Shown: one piece after another, positions 1 through 5,897 of the stretch | Layout of the letters: every line of letters starts with the position of its first letter | Numbering within the stretch: the first letter of the stretch is position 1 | Source of the DNA: Alcaligenaceae bacterium | GTDB lineage: Bacteria; Pseudomonadota; Gammaproteobacteria; Burkholderiales; Burkholderiaceae | Assembly (NCBI GenBank): GCA_947445495.1 | Contig: CANFEI010000092.1 | Coordinates: forward strand, 1-6,059 | DNA: 6,059 nucleotides | Direction of reading: 5' to 3' | Program-made: the position numbers and the translations under genes | The notes under the pieces: model-generated | What the model saw: only the letters and a program-made list of their open reading frames with translations | The model's database searches: none | What the model was told of the DNA's origin: nothing

Positions 1-143
1 CGGGGGAGCCCGAGCGGGAGTCACGCGCCAAGCGCATGGCGCATGGCATCCCTGTTGATTTCACTACATGGTTCGATATGTTGGACGCCGCTAAAAAATT
101 AGGACTGGATCCTGCACGCATGCAAACGCTTGCGGGTCTGTAG
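1..143 (+). CDS. Ldh2-family 2-hydroxyacid dehydrogenase, C-terminal end (partial)
   Basis: Only the last 46 codons (frame from base 3) and the TAG stop at 141-143 are present; the 5' part lies before the window. The peptide has the layout of the C-terminus of the malate/L-lactate dehydrogenase (Ldh2/YlbC/ComC/AllD) family: a GEPE start, a charged Arg/Lys-rich helix (RESRAKR), the motif HGIPVDFTTW, then a last helix rich in Ala/Lys/Leu ending in LGLDPAR. In this family the 'GIPLD..TW' segment is the usual end. Known members are cytosolic NAD(P)H enzymes that interconvert 2-hydroxyacids and 2-oxoacids (malate, lactate, sulfolactate, ureidoglycolate). It sits 44 bases before the ThDP enzyme on the same strand, so the two are probably co-transcribed. 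The catalytic region is not visible, so the substrate cannot be named. Confidence 0.72.
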   Translation, partial: GEPERESRAKRMAHGIPVDFTTWFDMLDAAKKLGLDPARMQTLAGL

Positions 144-175
144 GATTGGCAAGCATCAAGACATAAAAATAATCT

Positions 176-181
176 AGGGAG
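176..181 (+). promoter_or_regulatory. Ribosome binding site of the ThDP enzyme gene
   Basis: AGGGAG lies 6 bases before the ATG at 188 and is followed by an A-run. It supports this start over internal ATGs such as the one at residue 6. Confidence 0.75.
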
Positions 182-187
182 AAAAAA

Positions 188-1864
188 ATGGCTGTTCAAA
201 AAATGACGGGTCGTCAGGCCTTTATCAAGCTGTTGCTCGATGAGGGCGTGACACATATGTTTGGTAATCCGGGTACGACGGAGCTTGCCATTATGGAAGC
301 GGTGCCGCAGTTCCCTGAGTTGACCTATGTGCTGGGCTTGCAAGAGTCGATCGTGGTTGGGATGGCCGATGGCTTTGCCCGCGCCACGAATAAATTGGTT
401 GCTTGTAACTTGCATTGCGCACCGGGACTTGGCCATGCGATGGGAGCGATCTATAGCGCTAAATTTTCTGGCTCACCTTTGTTGATCACGGCGGGCCAGT
501 ACGAAGTGGGCTATGGATTGCAAGAGCCACTCCTGTATGAGCCGCTCGTGCCGATGGCCGCACCACTCGTGAAATGGGCGTTTGAGGTTGCTCGCTTAGA
601 AGACTTGCCACGCATTATTCGACGTGCCGCAAAGATCGCCCGCACCCCACCCATGGGGCCGGTGTTTATTAGTTTGCCAGGCTCTGTCCTCGACGAAGAA
701 GCGGAAATCGAATTTGGCTTCCCCACTGTCGTGGACGCCGCAGTGCGTCCTAGTGATACTGCACTGAAACAGATCGCACAAACCTTGCTTGCAGCGAAAA
801 AGCCCGTCATTGTTGCCGGTCGAGAAATCGCCAACGCTGATATGTTTGCGCAGGCCTGTGAGCTTGCCGAGCTGTTAGGTGCCGCGGTCTATCAAGAGTC
901 CGTGCCGTATAACGCGCGCTACCCCTCGTCACACCCGACTTGCATGGGCGACCTGACACGTAATCAAAAGAAAGTCCGGCAGACGCTTGAACAATACGAT
1001 CACCTCTTATGCCTTGGTGCGGATCTGTTGCGCATGTCGCCCATGAGCACCGTCGAACCGCTGCCCCCAGAGCTGCCCGTTACCCACATCACTGAACGGG
1101 ATTGGGAGCTAGGCAAGAACTACTCGACCGCGACCGCAGTGCGTGCTGATGTGAAAGAGACGCTTCTGGCGCTGCTGCCGATTTTGCGAGCAGCGCGTAC
1201 GACAGAACAAGCACAACAAGCCCAAGCGCGGGTAAAAGAGCTTGCGACACGCAACTGGTCTGCAGCCCGTGCAAAGACGCGTCAAGATGTTGCGGCAAGC
1301 GCGAACGCTAAGCCGATTGATCAGCGTTATCTGGTCAGCCAGTTAGTGGATGTCTTGCCAAAAGACGTGATCGTTGTAGACGAAACACTCACGGCTGCAC
1401 CTGCGATTTCAGCGATGTTGCCGATGGATGATCCTCATGCTTATTACGGTCTAGCAAGCGGTGGTTTAGGCTTTGGGATGGCCGGCGCAGTGGGTGTGAG
1501 CCTGGCGCATCCGAAGCGGCAAGTGGTAGCGACCATTGGCGATGGCAGTGCGATGTATAGCATTCAGTCGTTGTGGACCGCTGCGCACCTGAAGCTGCCG
1601 ATCACCTATGTGATCATCAATAACCGCAGCTATCGCATCATCAAAGAGCGTTTGCTTGCGATGCGTGGCACGGATCAGTTTGTGGCGATGGATATGGATA
1701 ATCCTGCCATCGATTTTGCGGGTGTTGCCAAGAGCATGGGCATGCCTGCGCGTTTAGTGACCGATCCAAGCCAAATCGCGACGGTGCTGAAAGAAGCGTT
1801 AGCAAGTGGCGGACCGAATTTGGTCGAGATTATTGTGGCGCGCGGTTTTGGCGAAGCTACCTAG
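188..1864 (+). CDS. ThDP-dependent 2-oxoacid decarboxylase, benzoylformate decarboxylase-like
   Basis: Complete 558-residue cytosolic enzyme with the usual three domains: PYR (about 6-175), central (about 190-325) and PP (about 370-555). In the PYR domain, FGNPGT (25-30), the catalytic Glu53 in LQES, and NLHCAPG with His76 match the FGNPGS, LQEA and NLHSAAG blocks of Pseudomonas putida benzoylformate decarboxylase. In the PP domain, GGLGF, GDGS (451-454) and NN (478-479) form the Mg-ThDP binding motif with normal spacing. Two active-site positions differ from that enzyme by eye alignment: Ser26 is Thr30, and His281 falls on Ser284 in LLRMSPM. The general reaction of the family is decarboxylation of a 2-oxoacid to an aldehyde, or carboligation. 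The preceding Ldh2-type gene could supply the 2-oxoacid. It could instead be an acetolactate-synthase-like or other unassigned member. The fold is certain; the exact substrate is not. Confidence 0.88.
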   Translation: MAVQKMTGRQAFIKLLLDEGVTHMFGNPGTTELAIMEAVPQFPELTYVLGLQESIVVGMADGFARATNKLVACNLHCAPGLGHAMGAIYSAKFSGSPLLITAGQYEVGYGLQEPLLYEPLVPMAAPLVKWAFEVARLEDLPRIIRRAAKIARTPPMGPVFISLPGSVLDEEAEIEFGFPTVVDAAVRPSDTALKQIAQTLLAAKKPVIVAGREIANADMFAQACELAELLGAAVYQESVPYNARYPSSHPTCMGDLTRNQKKVRQTLEQYDHLLCLGADLLRMSPMSTVEPLPPELPVTHITERDWELGKNYSTATAVRADVKETLLALLPILRAARTTEQAQQAQARVKELATRNWSAARAKTRQDVAASANAKPIDQRYLVSQLVDVLPKDVIVVDETLTAAPAISAMLPMDDPHAYYGLASGGLGFGMAGAVGVSLAHPKRQVVATIGDGSAMYSIQSLWTAAHLKLPITYVIINNRSYRIIKERLLAMRGTDQFVAMDMDNPAIDFAGVAKSMGMPARLVTDPSQIATVLKEALASGGPNLVEIIVARGFGEAT

Positions 1865-1873
1865 CAGCCCACT

Positions 1874-1904
1874 GCGCGAGCCCTGCAGGCGCAAGGCTCA
1901 GCGC
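1874..1904. terminator. Hairpin between convergent genes, possible terminator
   Basis: GCGCGAGCC (1874-1882) pairs with GGCTC-A-GCGC (1895-1904), giving 9 pairs with one bulged A and a 12-base loop. It lies between the TAG at 1862-1864 and the end of the minus-strand SDR gene, whose stop codon (1898-1900) is in the right arm. No T-tract follows on either strand, so intrinsic termination is uncertain. Placement at a tail-to-tail junction is the main argument for it. Confidence 0.35.
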
Positions 1905-2653
1905 ATCAAGGTGCCGCCATTGACATCCATGATGGCACCTGACACAAAGCTAGCGGCGGGTGAACAGAGATAGGTCAGCATACCTGCGATTTCTTCGGGC
2001 TCGCCCAGCCGCTTCATTGGATAGATGTTCGGCTCGTAGCCGCCAGTTTCTGTCATGCCCGTGGCAATGGGACCGGGGGCGACGCCGTTGACGTTGACGT
2101 GATGTGGGGCCGCGCGCCCGGCAAACCATCGCACAAGCGCGTGGACGCCCCCCTTGGAGGCCGAGTAATGCGGGCCTGCCCTTAAGCCGCCCGTCCAGCC
2201 TGCGATGGAACCACACAAAGCAATGCGACCATGTTTACGCTCCATCATGCCGGGCAAGATTGCACGGACCAAATTGATCGGGCCAAGCACGTTTACTTTC
2301 ATCACGCGCATGAACTCGACCTCATTCCAGCCGGGATCCATCCAGTCGTCATGAAAGGGGCAAATACCCGCTGTGTCAGCCATTGCAGTCAAGGGGCCGT
2401 GGCGTTGGATCATCGCTTCGACTGCAGTGCGGTCCGTCACATCGCAAGACTCTACAGCGGTCACACCCTTTAGCTGCTGCGCAAGCTCCTCGAGCTTCGC
2501 TTGCTGCCCAAAGTCGCTTAACACCAAAGTTGCGCCAAGTTGATTACACAAGCGCGCGGTGGCTGAACCGATGCCACCTGCTGCACCGGTAATCAGCATG
2601 CGCGTGCCCGACAGATCAAATGCTTGCGCAGCGGTGTGATGAGAGATGTGCAT
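1898..2653 (-). CDS. Short-chain dehydrogenase/reductase (SDR), last gene of the liv-type operon
   Basis: Complete 251-residue classical SDR, of normal length for the family, with a Rossmann fold and presumably cytosolic. The cofactor motif TGAAGGIG is at 22-29. Asp47 at the end of the second strand points to NAD(H) rather than NADP(H). The catalytic set is present: Asn121 (KVNVLG), Ser149 (CGSIAG), Tyr163 and Lys167 (YSASK). APGPIATGM and the ending DVNGGTLMR are typical of the family. The usual NNAG motif is changed to DTAG (93-96). It starts 19 bases after livF on the same strand. There is no clear Shine-Dalgarno before its ATG, so it may depend on translation from livF. Related enzymes oxidise secondary alcohols or reduce 3-oxoacyl groups; its substrate here is unknown. 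Confidence 0.87.
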   Translation of the reverse strand: MHISHHTAAQAFDLSGTRMLITGAAGGIGSATARLCNQLGATLVLSDFGQQAKLEELAQQLKGVTAVESCDVTDRTAVEAMIQRHGPLTAMADTAGICPFHDDWMDPGWNEVEFMRVMKVNVLGPINLVRAILPGMMERKHGRIALCGSIAGWTGGLRAGPHYSASKGGVHALVRWFAGRAAPHHVNVNGVAPGPIATGMTETGGYEPNIYPMKRLGEPEEIAGMLTYLCSPAASFVSGAIMDVNGGTLMR

Positions 2654-2672
2654 CGTTGAGTTTTAGAAAGAG

Positions 2673-3386
2673 TTAGACCGACAGATAGCGCTGTTTGATT
2701 TCAGCGTTGGCGTTGAGCTCTGAAATCGTTCCACAGAACACGTCTTTACCTTTGTCGATCACGACAGCGCGATCGGCCAAGCCTAAACAGAAGTGCAGGT
2801 TTTGCTCGGCTAGCACGATGGTCTTCCCCATTTTCCGTAATGATTGAATTAGCTCGTCAATTTTTTGAATCATGATGGGGGCGAGACCTTCGCTGGGTTC
2901 GTCGAGCAATAGAACATCCGGGTTGCCCATCAGGGAGCGACCGACCGTTAGCATTTGTTGTTCACCACCAGAAAGTTGCCCGCCAAGACGTTCGCGCAGA
3001 GGCTTGAGCAGCGGCAACATGTCATAGACCCGTGCAACGCTCCAATCGTCTTCACCGTTAGCGCCTTTCTTGACTGCGATGGTGAGATTGTCCTCAACAG
3101 TCAGATCCGGAAAAATCTGGCGATCTTCGGGTACGTAGCCTACGCCAGCCCGTGCGATCAAGTGCGCGGCCTTGCCTGTCACAACTTGGTTGTGCAGGGT
3201 AACGGTCCCTTTGCGTGCTGGGATAACACCCGCGACCGACTTCATGGTCGTGCTCTTGCCTGCTCCGTTGCGCCCCAATAAGGCTAAGGTTTCACCTTGT
3301 TGTACATCGAAAGACAAACCAAAGAGCGCTTGGCTTGTTCCGTAAAAAACATCGATGCCGTCGACTTTCAATACTTGCTTGCTCAT
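2673..3386 (-). CDS. livF: Branched-chain amino-acid-type ABC transporter ATP-binding protein LivF
   Basis: Complete 237-residue ATPase subunit, of the usual LivF length, acting at the inner face of the cytoplasmic membrane. Walker A is GRNGAGKS (38-45), the ABC signature LSGGEQQ is at 138-144, and Walker B LLLDE is at 159-163, followed by PSEGLAP, a sequence typical of LivF. The VPEDRQIFPDLTVEDNL block (85-101) and the EQN in place of the usual His-switch are also usual in LivF. It should pair with LivG as the second nucleotide-binding subunit. Its ATG overlaps the livG stop (ATGA, 3383-3386), which indicates translational coupling. HAAT-family importers take up branched-chain amino acids, amides, urea or aromatic and other carboxylates, so the ligand cannot be read from this subunit. 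Confidence 0.95.
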   Translation of the reverse strand: MSKQVLKVDGIDVFYGTSQALFGLSFDVQQGETLALLGRNGAGKSTTMKSVAGVIPARKGTVTLHNQVVTGKAAHLIARAGVGYVPEDRQIFPDLTVEDNLTIAVKKGANGEDDWSVARVYDMLPLLKPLRERLGGQLSGGEQQMLTVGRSLMGNPDVLLLDEPSEGLAPIMIQKIDELIQSLRKMGKTIVLAEQNLHFCLGLADRAVVIDKGKDVFCGTISELNANAEIKQRYLSV

Positions 3387-4135
3387 GCGTGCACCTCCGC
3401 TGGCTTTCCTAGATAGGCTTCGATCACCGCTGGATTGTTACGGATCTGCTCTGCGTTGCCTTCGGCGAGAACCTTGCCGTATGACAGCACGTGAATGTGC
3501 TGAGAAATACGGAAGACAATCTCCATGTCATGTTCGATCAATACAACGGTGAGCCCACCTTTTTTCCAGAGCGCGTACACAGTTTGAATCATCTGCTCAC
3601 GCTCTTCGGGTCCCATGCCTGCAACAGGTTCATCAAGCAACAGCACTTTTGGCTTGAGCACGAGTGCTAACGCCATATCGAGGAGCTTTTGATCCCCATG
3701 CGAGAGATTGCCACTAATGACATCAGCTTTGTTGTGCAAACCAAGTTGTTCCATGACCTCGTAAGCGCGATCGCGCGTTTGCGCCAAGGGAAAGCGACCA
3801 TGCATTTGCGAGGACTTCCCGAGAGGCGACATCAAGGCGCCGCGCAAAGATTCTTCGACCGTTAAGGTCTTAAATAGTTTGGCTACCTGAAAAGCACGAC
3901 CAATTCCCTTGTGCACAATCTCGCTACTGGGAGTGCCTACGATATCCTCGCCGTCCAGCAAAATCCGACCCGAGTCAGGTCGCAACGCGCCAGAAATCAA
4001 GTTAAAGAAGGTGGTTTTACCAGCGCCATTGGGACCAATGACAGCGCTTAACGACTCTGTTTTGAAATGAATCGAGACATCAGAGGTCGCGACTACACCA
4101 CCGAAGGACTTATTAAGGTGTTCGATCTTGAGCAT
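3383..4135 (-). CDS. livG: Branched-chain amino-acid-type ABC transporter ATP-binding protein LivG
   Basis: Complete 250-residue ATPase subunit. Walker A is GPNGAGKT (34-41), the Q-loop FQVAKLF begins at 82, the signature LSHGDQK is at 144-150, Walker B LLLDE is at 165-169 followed by PVAGM, and the switch His202 is in IEHDM. The end of the protein (RNNPAVIEAYLGKP) is the C-terminal tail characteristic of LivG/BraF. The frame is open 26 codons further upstream. The ATG at 4135 is preferred because the LivG family starts at this point (MLKIEHLNKSFGG), GAGGG lies 9 bases before it, and it overlaps the stop of the preceding SDR gene by one base (TAATG). It energises import together with LivF and the LivHM permease. 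Confidence 0.94.
   Translation of the reverse strand: MLKIEHLNKSFGGVVATSDVSIHFKTESLSAVIGPNGAGKTTFFNLISGALRPDSGRILLDGEDIVGTPSSEIVHKGIGRAFQVAKLFKTLTVEESLRGALMSPLGKSSQMHGRFPLAQTRDRAYEVMEQLGLHNKADVISGNLSHGDQKLLDMALALVLKPKVLLLDEPVAGMGPEEREQMIQTVYALWKKGGLTVVLIEHDMEIVFRISQHIHVLSYGKVLAEGNAEQIRNNPAVIEAYLGKPAEVHA
3393..3398 (-). promoter_or_regulatory. Ribosome binding site of livF
   Basis: On the minus strand GGAGGT lies 6 bases before the livF ATG, inside the last codons of livG. This strong site allows independent initiation in addition to the ATGA coupling. Confidence 0.75.
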
Positions 4136-4932
4136 TACTTGCGACCCTCGCTTTGTACGTTGCGTGCTGGTGGAACGCCGCCGTATGTTTGCCAAGTCGA
4201 CCCAGCCAACCAACCCGCGTCAACAGGAAGGTTGATACCGGTAATGGCTTTTGCCGCAGGAGATAACAAGAAACCGACTGAGTCTGCGATTTCATCGGGT
4301 GTAACGAAACGACCCATCGCCGCTTGTGAGGTGAGGTCTTCGGGATTACGATCTTTGCGATCAATCGCAGCCTGTAGTGCCTCAGTCAACACATAGCCAG
4401 GAGAAATCGCGTTGATGCGTACACCAGAACGTCCCCACTCTGCCGCTAGGCCAGCCGTCATGGCGGCGACCGCAGCCTTAGCGGGACCATAGGCGTGCAA
4501 TGGAGAGGACCGCAGTGACGTGATTGAGGCAATATTAACGATTGCACCGCCGCCGAGCTCCACCATCCGGGAGCCATAAATCGCACACGCAAGATACGTG
4601 CCGCGTAGATCGATATCGACGACGCGATCCCATTCCGTCATGGTGAGGCGATCAGGCGGCAGGCGATGTTGCAAAATCCCTGCGCAATTGACTAAAGCCG
4701 TGACAGGACCGTGCGTGTCTTCAATCATCTTTGCAACTTGATGCATCGCATCGTCATCGGTCACATTGCATGCATAGGCATGTACGCTCATCGCCTTCAT
4801 TTTCTCGTCGGACCACGTACCGGGCAAATCTAGCGATACAACATGGTCGCCGCGCTTGGCGAGGTGTCGGACGCATGCTGCACCGATGCCGCTTGAGCCG
4901 CCCGTGACAACAGTAATGGAAGGCTTACTCAT
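4135..4932 (-). CDS. Short-chain dehydrogenase/reductase (SDR) embedded between livM and livG
   Basis: Complete 265-residue classical SDR. The cofactor motif TGGSSGIG is at 10-17. Asp35 (SLDL) suggests NAD(H). NCAG is at 82-85, and the catalytic Ser136, Tyr148 and Lys152 (YGPAK) are present. The Asn of the usual catalytic tetrad appears as Asp108 (DIDLRGTY). Typical family sequence continues with INAISPGYV and the ending PVDAGW (236-241). After this point there is an extra tail of about 24 residues (LAGSTWQTYGG and a polar end), longer than in a minimal SDR. The ATG overlaps the livM stop (ATGA, 4929-4932), and its TAA overlaps the livG start (TAATG), so it is locked into the transporter operon. 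It probably oxidises or reduces a hydroxyl/keto group of the transported compound or its product. That role is inferred from position only. Confidence 0.89.
   Translation of the reverse strand: MSKPSITVVTGGSSGIGAACVRHLAKRGDHVVSLDLPGTWSDEKMKAMSVHAYACNVTDDDAMHQVAKMIEDTHGPVTALVNCAGILQHRLPPDRLTMTEWDRVVDIDLRGTYLACAIYGSRMVELGGGAIVNIASITSLRSSPLHAYGPAKAAVAAMTAGLAAEWGRSGVRINAISPGYVLTEALQAAIDRKDRNPEDLTSQAAMGRFVTPDEIADSVGFLLSPAAKAITGINLPVDAGWLAGSTWQTYGGVPPARNVQSEGRK
4145..4149 (-). promoter_or_regulatory. Ribosome binding site deciding the livG start
   Basis: On the minus strand GAGGG lies 9 bases before the ATG at 4135, within the last codons of the SDR gene. It supports the short LivG start over the 26-codon extension. 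Confidence 0.55.
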
Positions 4933-5897
4933 GAACGTGCTCCTTTACGGCTGAGTGACTGATAAATTTGGACAACGAAATCCGTCATGCCCCGTTTGAG
5001 ACCCAAGGCAAAAAACAGGACGATGATGCCAAGCGCTAAGCCATGGTATTCGGTTGTGCGCGTGATGATGTCGTTAAAGACCATTAAGAGTCCTGCGCCG
5101 ACGACTGGACCGATAAAGGTGTGCAGACCACCCATCATGATCATAAAGACGGCTTCACCTGACATCGTCCAGTAGCTGAACTCTGGGTAGGCGCCTGATA
5201 CAAATAACGCCATGATCACGCCACCAATGCCTGCAAAGCAGCTGGCCAAGATAAACGCATACAGGCGAACTCGCCATACATTGATGCCTAAGAACTGTGC
5301 ACGATCTGCGTTGTCGCGCACCATTCGCAAGGTGTAGCCGAACGGTGACTGGAGGATGGTGCGCATGAGAAAGAGGCAAACCACGCCAAGCACGCAAGAA
5401 AACCAATACAAGGTGTGTACATCAGCGAGGTTCAAACTACCCCAGACGCGAGGAATGCCTCCCATCAGTCCCTGATCGCCACCCGTGAGTGATGTCCAGG
5501 TGATGATGATGCTGTGAATCAACATTTGGAAGGCGAGCGTTAGGAAAGAAAAATAGATTTCCTTTAGCCTGACGCAGATCGCGCCAATGACAAAGCCCAA
5601 GAGGGCGCAAAACAGGATAGCGCCGAGTATTGCCACAGGGATGGAAGCGCCACCTTTCTGCATGAGTAGGCCAAAGGCGTAGGCCCCACCGCCAAAAAAC
5701 ATGGCATGCCCGAATGACACCATGCCGCCATAGCCCACCAAAATATTGAGCGAGGTCGCAAAAAGACCAAAGGCAGCCAATCGGATGACAAAATCTAGCG
5801 CCACGCGCCCGGGTGAGAAAAAGGGAATCGCGACTAAGATCGCGAGCCCTGCCAACGCGATAAGTAGGTCCTTATTGAAGCTTGAATGTGTGTTCAT
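4929..5897 (-). CDS. livM: Branched-chain amino-acid-type ABC transporter permease LivM
   Basis: Complete 322-residue inner-membrane permease, almost entirely hydrophobic with several membrane segments (the first about 11-27). The LivM hallmark block SLNILVGYGGMVSFGHA (49-65) is followed by a glycine-rich FFGGGAYA. TGGDQGLMGGIPR (138-150) matches the conserved 'TGGxxGLxGIP' loop. The cytoplasmic coupling segment LRMVRDNADRAQFLGIN (190-206), which contacts the ATPases, is well conserved, as is AGIGG (222-226). It should form the translocation path together with LivH. The ATG overlaps the livH stop by one base (TAATG), with AAGGAG 8 bases before it. The next gene is an SDR rather than livG. Confidence 0.95.
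   Translation of the reverse strand: MNTHSSFNKDLLIALAGLAILVAIPFFSPGRVALDFVIRLAAFGLFATSLNILVGYGGMVSFGHAMFFGGGAYAFGLLMQKGGASIPVAILGAILFCALLGFVIGAICVRLKEIYFSFLTLAFQMLIHSIIITWTSLTGGDQGLMGGIPRVWGSLNLADVHTLYWFSCVLGVVCLFLMRTILQSPFGYTLRMVRDNADRAQFLGINVWRVRLYAFILASCFAGIGGVIMALFVSGAYPEFSYWTMSGEAVFMIMMGGLHTFIGPVVGAGLLMVFNDIITRTTEYHGLALGIIVLFFALGLKRGMTDFVVQIYQSLSRKGARS
4940..4945 (-). promoter_or_regulatory. Ribosome binding site of the embedded SDR gene
   Basis: On the minus strand AAGGAG lies 7 bases before the ATG at 4932, inside the end of livM. It fixes the start of the SDR and suggests that it is well translated. Confidence 0.75.

Noticed and set aside
32..50. Short direct repeat GCGCATG twice in tandem
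   Set aside because: Only two 7-base copies inside coding sequence of the Ldh2-type gene; likely chance.
511..834. Minus-strand 107-codon open frame opposite the ThDP enzyme
   Set aside because: It is antisense to the conserved PYR domain; the composition is that of a shadow of the coding frame.
1950..2216. Minus-strand 88-codon open frame
   Set aside because: It lies wholly inside the SDR gene in another frame, has Arg-rich low-quality composition and no recognisable domain.
2955..3281. Plus-strand 108-codon open frame opposite livF
   Set aside because: It is antisense to a strongly conserved ATPase gene; the translation has no family signal, so it is a coding shadow.
3683..3703. LivG signature LSHGDQK instead of LSGGQ, considered as an unusual ABC motif
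   Set aside because: LSHGDQ/LSYGxQ forms are common in LivG-type ATPases, so it is not a defect.
4136..4213. Upstream in-frame extension of LivG by 26 residues
   Set aside because: The added residues are not LivG-like, run across the end of the SDR gene, and the downstream ATG has a ribosome site, family-consistent start and TAATG overlap.
4067..4396. Plus-strand 109-codon open frame
   Set aside because: It is antisense to the end of the SDR and the start of livG, with no domain or ribosome site of note.
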